Source: Persicobacter diffluens (GTDB lineage Bacteria; Bacteroidota; Bacteroidia; Cytophagales; Cyclobacteriaceae). From it: a stretch of 64,000 bases of DNA. The DNA lies in contig NZ_BQKE01000005.1 of assembly GCF_036244895.1 (NCBI RefSeq), positions 62,001 to 126,000 on the forward strand, written 5' to 3'. The translations under genes were made by a program, and so were the position numbers. The notes under the pieces were generated by a model. It searched no databases. It saw only the letters and a list, made by a program, of their open reading frames with translations, and had not been told where the DNA came from. Numbering within the stretch: position 1 is the first letter of the stretch; the number at the start of each line of letters is the position of its first letter. Below are positions 40,742 to 50,378 of the stretch, piece after piece.

Positions 40742-43700
40742 TTATTTTTTAATGATTTTCTTTGCGGCTACCTGTCCCTCACTCAGGACATTCAGGATAT
40801 AAACTCCTGCCGGAAGGTGACGAATATCAACGGGTTGACCTCCCGCATAAGCACCGCTATGCACAAGTCTTCCTCCGGTATTAAATAATCTGATGATAAA
40901 GTCCTCCCCTTTGGTGTCCACATTGATTACGCCCGTGGTCGGATTTGGTGATACCGTAAATTGAGGGACTGCTTCTCCTGCAGCAAGGGCACCGCAATTA
41001 CCTCCCTGATTTTTAATTTCAATGGTCAACTCATCCGATTTGGCAACGCCATCAGCCTCAATGGTAGTAATAATTTTGATCTCCCCATTTCCGGCACAGC
41101 TTCCGGAGGCCTGAATTTCGAAGCCCAAACCTTGCGTTTCTACCTCTACTTCAATATCCTGCTCATTTACCAGCATCCACTCATAATTATCATCATGAAT
41201 AAAATCTTCCGGTCCACCTTTAAATACCAGATTGGCCTTCCCTTTATTGTCCTCAATGAGGGTGGTATTAACTGTGCTGAGGGTAAGGTCTGCGTTACTT
41301 CTAAGAAATTTAAATGCGCCAATATCATAACGGTCAAAGGTGAAATCTTCTCCTTCGAATTCGATAATCTTTACCGAATTGGCCTGTAATGGAATGATAG
41401 CACCATCTGATAGCGTCAAAAGGGAAGTATTCATCTCGAAGGCATTAGCACTATAATCTTCTGCCAACAATTCATACACTGTAGCAGCAGTTGCTCCACC
41501 AAGAATCTCGGATGGGATATCTAACTGAAGCGTATAATTATGCTCGAAATCGCGACTGAAAAGTACCAGGGCATATTTGCCTTGCTCAGTTTTATAGAAA
41601 TGATGGCCTACCGGATCTAATTCAAAAGCAATCCCTTCATCATTGACCAAAGTGTTCTTAGTCTGTAGGCTACTGTTCAAAATGTCACCCACCGAATGTT
41701 CATTCAGTGTTTTGGCCAGTGTATACAGGGGTCTTGGTGAATAATTATCCTCCGGATTCGTTATTCTCCACTCCCCGGCAGTCAAATGAAACAGCGTTGG
41801 ATAAATGTTCCCCAGGCGGGCAGCATTACACATATAATCCCCGATCATCAGCGCCTGTCCGGTACGTCCATTATAAACTGAAGTGGTGGCATTGGTCTCA
41901 TAAATATAAAATGGTTTTATATTTTTATTACCTACTCGATACATATCAAAATACAGGGTTTCTATCATACCATGGAAACGCTTGGCCATTAATTCATAAC
42001 GGTTTTGATAATATTTCAACTCCGTCTCACCGAAATCTAAACTGTTATCATAATTAAAGTCTCCACTGAGATAACCTGAAACGCCCAGCACATCTACCTC
42101 TCCGCCATCACCGGTCAAAGCATTTCTGTTGACGTCGTAGCTACTGGCACGGTCCGGATATCTGCCTGAAATCACCACCAATACCTTGTCAGGATCAAAT
42201 GCCGGATGCGACTTAATCACATTAGCCATATCCCGGCACCATTCCCGGTAAACTTTATAATCACGACCAATTTGGGAATTATGGCCATTGCCTCCCCAAA
42301 CTTCATTTCCAAGCTCGATCACTAATTGGCTCAGCTGTGGAAGAAAAGGATCATCAAATCCTTCTGCTATCCTCAATTGTCCTCCCTGAGTGGTTTCATC
42401 ACCACCTAAATAGTCCATTAATTTGGTAAAAGTCGCCTCACTATCGGTCATATAATCCGTATCATCAGCCACTCCTACTACCACTGCATAAGCGGCATTC
42501 GCCTCAATGGCCAATTGGGCCAGCTCACCATAGGTCATGGTTTTTCCGGTACCCGCTGCCTGCGCAAAAGAAATGGAGTTCGCATCAATGGCCCCCCAGC
42601 GAATCAGAGAAGGGTGCATGGCTTTGGCTACTTCTTGTATCCTTGGTGAATTGGTATATTCCCCCTTCACATAAGGTGGGTTGATCCCAAAACCGGTATT
42701 GTAAGCAATCGCTTCCGGTAAAAGCGAAATTTTACCCACTTTATCCCCAAAGTCTATAAAATCAGGATCGAAAACGGTGGTAGAAAAACTGATCGCCTCG
42801 CTGGGAACGGATAGGTTACCGGAAGCATCTTGCGCAACAATAGTAACCTCATATTGATGCTCCGGCATCAGCCCCGTAAGGACAGTGGAATCTGCAGTAA
42901 TCCGGTCTGGACTATACAATTGATCATTGACATAGACAAAATAGCCTACCACTGCCGTTTCTGCATCATGAGCTCCGGACCAACCAATTTTCATGGATAC
43001 CCCTGAAGCCTGCAACAAGTCAACTGAAGTTGGCGGACTAGGAGGATTATGATCCTCTATAAAAGTATTAAATTGTAAGGTAGAAGAAACTAAAGAAAGG
43101 TTACCCATTTCATCAAAGGCCTGAACCACCACCGAATATTGCGTATCTGCGGCCAGCCCCTCAAACTGATATTCAGGTTTACGAACAAAACCTTCCTCCG
43201 CAATTCCATTTAAATAAACTTTATAACCAATCACACGCTGATTATCCGTGGCAGCTTCCCAGGAAATGGATGCCCGATAACTTTCCACAATATTCGCTTT
43301 CAGGGCGGCAGGAGCAGCAGGTGCTTCATCATCCCACATATGGTATACCTGCGCTGCAGGAATGTATTCTTCGGAAATTCCCGCTTCCGGGTTACTCCAT
43401 TTCAAATCAAATACCAAAGGGCCCAAAATCTGGTGATGAACACCATATACCCCATAAACCTTTCCTTCCTCTAAATAAATTTCATCTGAGGTAGGGGAAT
43501 CTTGATCCCATTTGTCATACAATAAAATTGTTTCCTTCTGAATTTCTGCCGTATTGCTGAAATAAATGGCGCCCGGCTCATGAGCCTGAAAGTGAAATCT
43601 GTAATTTCCCGTTTTGGGCGGCTTAATATAACCCGAAATAGAGGAAGTGAAATAATCCTTTTTCGTTTTACCCGCAATAATGCCCACCGTTAGGGGAATA

Positions 43701-44890
43701 TTATCCCAATCCAGTTCATCATAAGGCATCCTGGACTGATCAATAATGTCCTGATAGGCCGAAATCGTACTCGCATCGGGTTTTTCCTCTTTCCAGAATT
43801 CCACATCATATAAGCCAAAATGCCAACCCTTACGGTCATAGTCCTTCACCTGGATTTTCAAATCCACTTCCTCGCTATATGCGCCACTGCTAACCGAAAG
43901 GGTAATGTCCGTTTCCCCTACCTGACCATTTACGGCCAAATTCAAAACAGCAAAACCATCCCCGTCCTGATGATCAATGGACGAAATGGTAGCGATCTCG
44001 GCATCCGCAATCGTAGCACTTAAGCTCAATGGAAGATCCATGGGTAAGTCCCCCACAATGATTTGCTGATGGCTAAGGGTGCTATTCAAGGCAAAAAGTG
44101 GCACATATTTGGGCGTAGTCACTTCCAATACCTGACTATTGTCTGAAATATTCCCTGCTGCATCCGAGGCAGTCACATAAAAAGAATAGCTAGTAAATTC
44201 CGTCAGGTGCTCTACCTGAAAGCTCAGGCCAGCCGTAGATCCGATTTTAACATTATCCTGGAAGATGTCATAAGCCACCACACCGACATTATCGGTGGAA
44301 GCTTCCCAGCTCAGCAAAAATCCATTCGCAGTAAGGTAATTAGCCATTAATTGCGTGGGAGCGGTAGGTGCGTCTTCATCCACCGGTGGCGGGCCTAATT
44401 CAAAGGTAAAGGATTTAGGGACCCCTCTTGTCCAGTCGCTTTCCTTCAAGCCACTTACTGCTAAAGCTTCTACCCACAGCGCATTATCCGCCGAAGCTTC
44501 AATAATAAAAGAGGCCATTGTCCGGCCTTCATATGCGGGGGTAATCAATAATTCGTCGGGGCGAATTTCCTCCGGTATGGCCAGCGTAATGGAAGCCGGC
44601 AGGCTATTGATTTGCCCCCAAAGGGAATTCGGATTTTTATCATAGGCCGCCCCGGCATTATCTGGGCTAACCGTAGCATTTACCAAATAATCCGCAATAG
44701 GATAACTTTGACCATCAGCTCTCCATTCCAATTGGGCGATATTCGGATCAAGGTCACCTACGGCTTCTAAAACGGTAACCCTAAAGTAGGAATAACCCCC
44801 TTCTTCGGAAAAAGGAATAAGCGCCTCCCTGGCCCTCAAATTGATCGTGCTGGATAAAAACACTAAAAAAAATAATAAATACCTCTTCAT
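40742..44890 (-). CDS. T9SS-secreted discoidin-FN3-PA14-FN3 putative clan GH-A glycosidase
   Basis: 1382 residues with a signal peptide (about 1-20). Order: discoidin-like module (33-170, closely related to those of the 35516-38773 gene), FN3 (167-262), Ig-like segment (262-350), PA14 (about 353-515, HFQAHEPGAIYFSN), two FN3 (520-703), putative catalytic barrel (705-1130) and T9SS sorting domain (1308-1382, VSPNPTTGVIN). LVIELGNEVWGG gives candidate acid/base E863, and FYIYETNATTS gives candidate nucleophile E998. It is a full-length paralogue of 16398-20657 from PA14 onward, but the N-terminal binding modules have been exchanged (discoidin/FN3 instead of jelly-roll/BACON). Divergent from the GntP gene cluster. 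Confidence 0.78.
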   Translation of the reverse strand: MKRYLLFFLVFLSSTINLRAREALIPFSEEGGYSYFRVTVLEAVGDLDPNIAQLEWRADGQSYPIADYLVNATVSPDNAGAAYDKNPNSLWGQINSLPASITLAIPEEIRPDELLITPAYEGRTMASFIIEASADNALWVEALAVSGLKESDWTRGVPKSFTFELGPPPVDEDAPTAPTQLMANYLTANGFLLSWEASTDNVGVVAYDIFQDNVKIGSTAGLSFQVEHLTEFTSYSFYVTASDAAGNISDNSQVLEVTTPKYVPLFALNSTLSHQQIIVGDLPMDLPLSLSATIADAEIATISSIDHQDGDGFAVLNLAVNGQVGETDITLSVSSGAYSEEVDLKIQVKDYDRKGWHFGLYDVEFWKEEKPDASTISAYQDIIDQSRMPYDELDWDNIPLTVGIIAGKTKKDYFTSSISGYIKPPKTGNYRFHFQAHEPGAIYFSNTAEIQKETILLYDKWDQDSPTSDEIYLEEGKVYGVYGVHHQILGPLVFDLKWSNPEAGISEEYIPAAQVYHMWDDEAPAAPAALKANIVESYRASISWEAATDNQRVIGYKVYLNGIAEEGFVRKPEYQFEGLAADTQYSVVVQAFDEMGNLSLVSSTLQFNTFIEDHNPPSPPTSVDLLQASGVSMKIGWSGAHDAETAVVGYFVYVNDQLYSPDRITADSTVLTGLMPEHQYEVTIVAQDASGNLSVPSEAISFSTTVFDPDFIDFGDKVGKISLLPEAIAYNTGFGINPPYVKGEYTNSPRIQEVAKAMHPSLIRWGAIDANSISFAQAAGTGKTMTYGELAQLAIEANAAYAVVVGVADDTDYMTDSEATFTKLMDYLGGDETTQGGQLRIAEGFDDPFLPQLSQLVIELGNEVWGGNGHNSQIGRDYKVYREWCRDMANVIKSHPAFDPDKVLVVISGRYPDRASSYDVNRNALTGDGGEVDVLGVSGYLSGDFNYDNSLDFGETELKYYQNRYELMAKRFHGMIETLYFDMYRVGNKNIKPFYIYETNATTSVYNGRTGQALMIGDYMCNAARLGNIYPTLFHLTAGEWRITNPEDNYSPRPLYTLAKTLNEHSVGDILNSSLQTKNTLVNDEGIAFELDPVGHHFYKTEQGKYALVLFSRDFEHNYTLQLDIPSEILGGATAATVYELLAEDYSANAFEMNTSLLTLSDGAIIPLQANSVKIIEFEGEDFTFDRYDIGAFKFLRSNADLTLSTVNTTLIEDNKGKANLVFKGGPEDFIHDDNYEWMLVNEQDIEVEVETQGLGFEIQASGSCAGNGEIKIITTIEADGVAKSDELTIEIKNQGGNCGALAAGEAVPQFTVSPNPTTGVINVDTKGEDFIIRLFNTGGRLVHSGAYAGGQPVDIRHLPAGVYILNVLSEGQVAAKKIIKK

Positions 44891-45314
44891 AATCTTTAAT
44901 TAAAAAATTAGGTAAAAAAGCCTTTTCGTCTTGCTATAAAAAGGCAGCGTTAGGAATTAAACATTTTCTAATACTGGGTTCAAAATATTGAATAGCATGC
45001 TGGTGAATGTGTAAAAATAGAGGGAAAAGGAGGGAATTAGGTATACTACAGGCCAGTCCATCTCAACGGCTATTTCACTTATTTTCAAAGGTCTAAAAAG
45101 CTGAATCTTTAGCTCATTTTACATTTTAAAAGTTGATATTTACACCTTTTGTCATCCGGGCCTGCATATAATTGTTTTCACTTCCTAACGATAAAGGATT
45201 GATCCCTTGCGTAAAAAATTCAATAATACTTTCAGGAAAATCAAGTGATCATATACGTTCAGGGAAAGGATATTCGAAATACTTCGCTACTTTTTTATTA
45301 TAATTTCATTTATT
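44891..45314. promoter_or_regulatory. Divergent intergenic region between giant GH-A gene and GntP cluster
   Basis: 424 AT-rich bases between two oppositely transcribed genes, so promoters for both must lie here. The half-sites GTGTAAAAA (about 45009) and TTTACACCTTTT (about 45140) are loosely inverted, but I cannot assign them as an operator. No R or S repeat seen. Confidence 0.5.
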
Positions 45315-46745
45315 ATGCCATTAATTATTGTACTAATGGGTATAATTTTACTTCTCCTTCTGATGATGGTAGTAAAATTAGATGCATTTTTTTCGCTGAT
45401 TATTACGGCCTTATTTGTAGGCCTGTTGTCCGGTATTCCTCTATTGGAAATTATCCATGTCATTTGCAATGGCGTCGGGCAAACGATGGGGAATATCATC
45501 CTGATCCTGTGTTTTGGTGCCATGTTGGGTAAACTTATTGAACATAGTGGTGCCGCTCATGCTATCGTGTATAAATTGACGGCGCTTTTTGGCCTAAAAA
45601 AAATCCAGTATGCCATCCTGATCACCGGCTTCCTGGTAGGGCTGCCAATGATGTATAATGCCAGCTTTCTGGTATTGATTCCCATCATCTACACCTTCGC
45701 CAGTACCACCGGTTTGCCTTTACTATATTTGGGTATTCCGCTGGCCGCCACATTATCCATCGCCCATGGCTATTTACCTCCGCATCCTGCCCCCACTTAC
45801 GTGTCTTTCATCTATGGTGCTGATCTGAACAAAACTTTACTGGTGGGGCTGGTACCGGTGATACCGGCTTGCTTATTTGCAGGGATATATTTATCAAAAT
45901 TTTTCAAACACATCAAAGTCAGTCCGCCGAAAAACCTGTTCGAAAATAAGCATATTCCGGAGGAAAAGCGGCCGGGTCTTGCTATCAGTATTTTTACAGC
46001 TATTACTCCTGTAATACTGATGCTTTTTGGGGCGCTTATTGACATTTTTATTCAAACCCCACCAAAAGGAGTGCAATTAGATTATATGGCCATTTCGGCT
46101 TCATTCATCTCCATTCCTTTGTTCAATTCGGTCGCCGGTTATCTTTTGACCACGCTAAAATTCTTCAGCGAGCCTAATATGGCACTGCTGGCAGCAGTAT
46201 TACTGGGCATTTATACCCTGGGCATCCGAAGAGGGGAAACGATGGGAGAAATCATGAAATTATTAGGGAAGTCCGTAAGTGCCATTGGTATGATTATCCT
46301 TATCATAGGTGCTGGTGGTGCATTTTCCTTTATTTTGCGTGAGGGAGGCGTTAATGAATACATTGGGCAAATCACCGCCAATATTCAGGTAAATCCACTG
46401 CTTCTGGCATTTTGCACCGCCGCCATTCTCCGATTAGCGGTTGGCTCGGCCACTGTGGCGACCATGACTGCTGCACCGATCATGTTACCCATCGCATTAA
46501 GCTCTGGCGTAAGTCCGGAATTAATGGTACTTGCCACCGGTTCAGGAAGTTTGCTTTTTTCTCATTTCAATGATGTCGGTTTCTGGATGTTTAAAGAATA
46601 TTTCAATGTATCGATAAAACAGACCTTTGCGATTTGGACAGTGATGGAAAGTATTGTAGGACTGGTAGGACTTGGTGCCTGTCTCCTGATGGATCAGTTC
46701 ATGGGAAGAATTCCTGCCGAAAATATAATAACTGCCCTTTTTTAA
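45315..46745 (+). CDS. GntP-family sugar-acid:H+ symporter
   Basis: 476 residues, an inner-membrane protein with about 12 hydrophobic segments. The GntP family transports gluconate and related aldonates. The strongly conserved block AHGYLPPHPAPTYVSF (about 155-170) and the glycine-rich GAGGAFSFILREGGV are visible, as is TGSGSLLFSHFNDVGFW near the C-terminus. It heads a plus-strand cluster: the binding lipoprotein gene starts 10 bases after its stop and the amidohydrolase follows. Import of an aldonic or uronic acid released from the glycan is inferred; the exact substrate is unknown. Confidence 0.9.
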   Translation: MPLIIVLMGIILLLLLMMVVKLDAFFSLIITALFVGLLSGIPLLEIIHVICNGVGQTMGNIILILCFGAMLGKLIEHSGAAHAIVYKLTALFGLKKIQYAILITGFLVGLPMMYNASFLVLIPIIYTFASTTGLPLLYLGIPLAATLSIAHGYLPPHPAPTYVSFIYGADLNKTLLVGLVPVIPACLFAGIYLSKFFKHIKVSPPKNLFENKHIPEEKRPGLAISIFTAITPVILMLFGALIDIFIQTPPKGVQLDYMAISASFISIPLFNSVAGYLLTTLKFFSEPNMALLAAVLLGIYTLGIRRGETMGEIMKLLGKSVSAIGMIILIIGAGGAFSFILREGGVNEYIGQITANIQVNPLLLAFCTAAILRLAVGSATVATMTAAPIMLPIALSSGVSPELMVLATGSGSLLFSHFNDVGFWMFKEYFNVSIKQTFAIWTVMESIVGLVGLGACLLMDQFMGRIPAENIITALF

Positions 46746-46755
46746 CGTCAATACC

Positions 46756-47724
46756 ATGATAAGATTATATTTTTTTCTGATACTATATTCCCTGTTTTTT
46801 AGTGGATGTACCTCAGACAGTTCGAAAAAAGCCTTATACATCAACTCCTACCATGTGGGCTATCCCTCCAGTGATCAAATCAGTTTGGGGGTACTGAACG
46901 CTTTTCATGATACCTCCATTACATTGGATAGCATATGTCTGGATTTTAAAAGAAATAATAGCCCGGACTTCATCCATGAAAAAGTAAAGGCTACGATGGA
47001 AAAAATCCGGGCATTTGAAGCAGATATCCTGCTGATTTCGGATGATGCCGCTATGGCGCACCTCATCAAACCCAATATGGATTCATTGAACACTCCGGTG
47101 TTATACTGCGGTATAAACTGGTCCGCAGAAAAATACGCCCTGGAGCCTGAAAAATGCTCCGGTATGCTGGAAGTACTGCCCATTGATACGCTTTTGAAAA
47201 CCGTTAAGCATGTGGCGCCTAATTATAAATCCCTTACCGTTTTATCAGAGAACACCCTTTCGGCCCAAAACGACAAGGCCGTACTTGAACCGATATACCA
47301 TAACAATGGCTTTTCGGTAGATTATGCCTTTGTCGATAATTTTGAAGAATGGAAGCTGGCTTATCAGAAAGCGGCAAAAAATGCCCATCTTATTTACTTT
47401 CCTACCAATGGTGCTATTCAGGATTGGAATGAAAAAGAAGCCCTTCAACTGATACAGCAGCATCCGGCCGTCATGGTCACCTGCGATGATTTTATGATGA
47501 AATATTGCCTGCTGGGATACACTAAAGTCGCCATAGAACAAGGCAACTGGATGGCCGGGGAAGCCATTGCCCTCTTACAAAATTCCAAAAACATCACCGA
47601 TATCCCGGTATGCAGCAATCAGGAAATAAAAAAATATATTAATAAGTCTATGATGGAAATAGTTGATTTTCCTATACAAAATATTCCATCATGGGAATCT
47701 TTCAATACAGAGGATTATGAATAA
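46756..47724 (+). CDS. Orphan ABC-type substrate-binding lipoprotein
   Basis: 322 residues with a short lipoprotein signal (SLFFSGC, cysteine at about 18). The body matches the ABC_sub_bind periplasmic-binding fold: ALYINSYHVGYPSSDQIS at the N-terminus, ILLISDDAAMAHLI, PVLYCGINWS, TVLSENTLSA, AVMVTCDDFMMKYCLLGY. No ABC permease or ATPase lies nearby. Such proteins are usually found with transporters or fused to sensor kinases. Here it sits between a GntP permease and an amidohydrolase, and overlaps the latter by eight bases. It may deliver or sense the solute handled by the permease. Function beyond ligand binding is not known. Confidence 0.78.
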   Translation: MIRLYFFLILYSLFFSGCTSDSSKKALYINSYHVGYPSSDQISLGVLNAFHDTSITLDSICLDFKRNNSPDFIHEKVKATMEKIRAFEADILLISDDAAMAHLIKPNMDSLNTPVLYCGINWSAEKYALEPEKCSGMLEVLPIDTLLKTVKHVAPNYKSLTVLSENTLSAQNDKAVLEPIYHNNGFSVDYAFVDNFEEWKLAYQKAAKNAHLIYFPTNGAIQDWNEKEALQLIQQHPAVMVTCDDFMMKYCLLGYTKVAIEQGNWMAGEAIALLQNSKNITDIPVCSNQEIKKYINKSMMEIVDFPIQNIPSWESFNTEDYE

Positions 47725-48751
47725 AATAGCGGAACGCATTCAACACCAAATTTCATTTTTGGAAAAACATGCTGACCATTTGGTCATCGATACCGACACT
47801 CACCTGACTGATCCGTCGTGCCTACATCCGGATTTTCAGCAAAAGCTGAATAATAATCCCTATTATTATCAGGGGCGCCCCATCAATGAGGCGGAACTCC
47901 TTTTGGAAATGAAGCAGGCGGCAGTGGACATGGCACTGATATGGCAAAACCCCGCCTGCACGTATTACACCAACGATCCACAGGCGAATTTTGAGCAACT
48001 ACTTCAGGCCAATCAATACATTGCGGACTGTGCTCATCGGTATCCGGAGAAATTTATCCCCGCGGGCTGGACCGACCCGAAAAATTGTGGATTAGAGAAT
48101 GCCCTTCGGATTATCGAAACCTGTGTGCTGGAATATGGGATGCCCATTATTAAACTGAACCCTGCCCAAAATGAATTTCGAATGGACGACCCTATGGTCT
48201 TTACCATTGTAGACAAAATAATAGCACTTAAAGCCATTCCCGCATTCCACTATGGGGCTGACACCCCCTTCACTCCTGCTGTTGCCCTGGAAAATCTTGC
48301 TAAACGTTACCCGAACCACCCCATTATTGCGGTACACATGGGCGGTGGGGGCGCCGCCTATATTGAAGCCGATGAACAATACACGGAAAGCCGAAAACTG
48401 GGTTTAAAATATCCAAATATTAAATTTGCCCTTAGCGCTAAGCGGGATACCCATATGGAAAGTGACCTGATCGCCTACCAAACTGCCGGAGCACCTTTTT
48501 CCAATAACCTGTTTTGCGCAAGCGATGCGCCCTATGGCAGAATCAGTTGGAATTTTGGGGGCTTCCGTCAGATGTTTAAATCCCTTTTGGATCAAAAAAA
48601 TCACCCACAGTTGCATTGTTGCCCTACTGAAAACCTATTTAATGATGCGGCAGTCGCACAATATATGGGCGGAAATTTTGTGCAGCTGGTATTGGAACCC
48701 TTAAAAAATATACAAGGGTTGATTACCAGGGAGAAGTCTCAGCTGGTGTAG
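47717..48751 (+). CDS. Amidohydrolase-2 family metal-dependent hydrolase
   Basis: 344 residues from ATG 47717. An upstream in-frame ATG at 47663 is less likely because it would overlap the previous gene by 62 rather than 8 bases. No signal peptide, so cytoplasmic. TIM-barrel amidohydrolase signatures: VIDTDTHLTDP near the N-terminus, then PIIKLNPAQN, AFHYGADTPF, IIAVHMGGGGAAY and CASDAPYGRISW at the C-terminal end of the barrel. The superfamily includes decarboxylases and sugar lactonases. Beside a GntP-type permease, a lactonase or hydrolase acting on an imported sugar acid is a reasonable guess, not more. It ends at a bidirectional terminator facing the convergent sulfatase gene. Confidence 0.85.
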   Translation: MNKIAERIQHQISFLEKHADHLVIDTDTHLTDPSCLHPDFQQKLNNNPYYYQGRPINEAELLLEMKQAAVDMALIWQNPACTYYTNDPQANFEQLLQANQYIADCAHRYPEKFIPAGWTDPKNCGLENALRIIETCVLEYGMPIIKLNPAQNEFRMDDPMVFTIVDKIIALKAIPAFHYGADTPFTPAVALENLAKRYPNHPIIAVHMGGGGAAYIEADEQYTESRKLGLKYPNIKFALSAKRDTHMESDLIAYQTAGAPFSNNLFCASDAPYGRISWNFGGFRQMFKSLLDQKNHPQLHCCPTENLFNDAAVAQYMGGNFVQLVLEPLKNIQGLITREKSQLV

Positions 48752-48780
48752 CTGAAAAAAAGAATAGTCTTTGAATAAAA

Positions 48781-48813
48781 AAAATCTCACTATTATGGTG
48801 AGATTTTTTTTTA
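48781..48813. terminator. Bidirectional terminator between convergent genes
   Basis: AATCTCAC / GTGAGATT stem with a 7-base loop, preceded by a run of A and followed by a run of T. It therefore serves both the plus-strand amidohydrolase and the minus-strand sulfatase. Confidence 0.88.
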
Positions 48814-48846
48814 ATAGTACAATTTTCATTACCACAAATAAGCCTG

Positions 48847-50310
48847 TTATTGACGTTCCCATTTCACCTGCCAGGGGTCATTGGATGCTATACAAAATGC
48901 TTTTAACTTTTGTTTTAGGTGGCTTAATAATTCAACATGGGCATCCTTTTGGGCTAAATTATTAATTTCCAATGGATCTTCCTGCAAATCATACAGTTCA
49001 AATTCCGGACGTTGATTATAAAGCGCCATCGGTCTGGGGCCATAGTATTCCCCACCCTTCTCCAGGGCCGCCTGCCAGGAAGCCGAAGACCATAAATCCT
49101 CCGCATGCGGAAAAGGAAGCGGATAGGCGATATTCCATATCAATTTATACCTTTCGGTAATGATCGTCCGCATGGGGTAGTACATCGTAATTTCATGAAA
49201 AGTATGAGAGGCAAAAATGGTATCTTTTTTAAAATTCGGATTGGAAAAAGCCCCTTTAAAACTTTTGCCATGAAAATCAGGGCTGGCGGTATGATCCCAA
49301 CGTAGCGTATCTTGTTGATAAACTTCCGACAAGCGGTTTTTCGCTTGCGGTAATAATCCCACCATGTCCAATAGTGTAGGCGTAATATCTACCCAACTGA
49401 CCAGCGCGTTGCTGGTTGCCACTTCGAAAGTACCCTTTTGCGGTTTAACGATCAGCGGCAATTTTAAAGCCGGTTCATATTGGTTGGATTTGGCTCCCGG
49501 AAAAGCAATCCCATTATCAGAAAGATAAACAATGATGGTATTCTCCCAAAGATCCGCTGATTTCAAATAGTGAAAAAGCTTACCGATACCCTGATCCATT
49601 CTGGCTACTGCCTGATAATATTCTGCCATTTCCGCCCTGGTCTGAGGATCATCAGGCAAATAAGGAGGAATTTCCACTTCTTCAGGCTGAAAGATATGAG
49701 GAGTGATCCCGACGCGGCTTTCTTTTTGATTCCCAAAAGTATCTACAAAATCGGTTCCCGCTTTAATGCTGCCGGAACGGTGGGGATCTTCTGTACAGTA
49801 ATAGAGTAAAAAAGGCTGATCGGCTGTTCTTTCAGACAAAAAGGAGATGCAATGATTACTCATTTCCACACTGTTCCTCCCATGCCCCGCGAGCAGGGAA
49901 TCAAAACGAAAAACATGTTCCGGATGCAGATGATATTTCCCTACCCGAACAGTTTCATAATCCCCTAATTCCTTTAGCAAAACGGGCAAGCTTTGGATAT
50001 GCTCATAGGCACTGAAATGGTGGAAATGATGCATATGGCCGTAAAGCCCGTTTGCATGATTATAAATACCACTCAATAAGGTAGACCGGGAAGCAGTGCA
50101 GGAAGCCGAAGTAGCATATGCCCGATTAAACCGAACACCTTCCTGGGCCAGCCCATCAAGATTGGGGGTATGAATGCTTTTATTGCCATAGCAGGCCAAA
50201 TCATCCGTACCATGATCATCGGAAACAATGAACACAATATTAGGGCTTTGTTGTGCCGAAAGCCGGAAGGCCATCATAAAAAAGAAAAGCCAACAGAAAA
50301 TTTTTCTCAT
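48847..50310 (-). CDS. Family S1 sulfatase (heparan-sulfatase-like)
   Basis: 487 residues with a signal peptide ending FRLSAQ at about 20. NIVFIVSDDHGTDDLACYG supplies metal ligands, and the formylglycine motif is C71-T-A-S-R-S-T-L-L-S-G, with the allowed alanine at position three. VRVGKYHLHPE and VYLSDNGIAFPG complete the active site. The overall pattern resembles the N-sulfoglucosamine sulfohydrolase branch of S1, which in algal-polysaccharide loci often acts on other sulfated sugars. It lies downstream of the SusE/F-like lipoprotein gene on the same strand, but a terminator hairpin stands between them. Confidence 0.93.
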   Translation of the reverse strand: MRKIFCWLFFFMMAFRLSAQQSPNIVFIVSDDHGTDDLACYGNKSIHTPNLDGLAQEGVRFNRAYATSASCTASRSTLLSGIYNHANGLYGHMHHFHHFSAYEHIQSLPVLLKELGDYETVRVGKYHLHPEHVFRFDSLLAGHGRNSVEMSNHCISFLSERTADQPFLLYYCTEDPHRSGSIKAGTDFVDTFGNQKESRVGITPHIFQPEEVEIPPYLPDDPQTRAEMAEYYQAVARMDQGIGKLFHYLKSADLWENTIIVYLSDNGIAFPGAKSNQYEPALKLPLIVKPQKGTFEVATSNALVSWVDITPTLLDMVGLLPQAKNRLSEVYQQDTLRWDHTASPDFHGKSFKGAFSNPNFKKDTIFASHTFHEITMYYPMRTIITERYKLIWNIAYPLPFPHAEDLWSSASWQAALEKGGEYYGPRPMALYNQRPEFELYDLQEDPLEINNLAQKDAHVELLSHLKQKLKAFCIASNDPWQVKWERQ

Positions 50311-50320
50311 CTTTTTAAAA

Positions 50321-50355
50321 TTAAAAAAAGCTGCTTTGTTCTCACAAAGCAGCTT
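50321..50355 (-). terminator. Intrinsic terminator downstream of SusE/F-like gene
   Basis: Perfect 11-base stem (AAGCTGCTTTG / CAAAGCAGCTT) with a 6-base loop, followed on the minus strand by T7. It lies 24 bases past the lipoprotein stop and only 11 bases ahead of the sulfatase start, so the sulfatase must rely on read-through or on a promoter within the lipoprotein gene. Confidence 0.85.
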
Positions 50356-50378
50356 CCATATCAGTACGACTTAAATTA

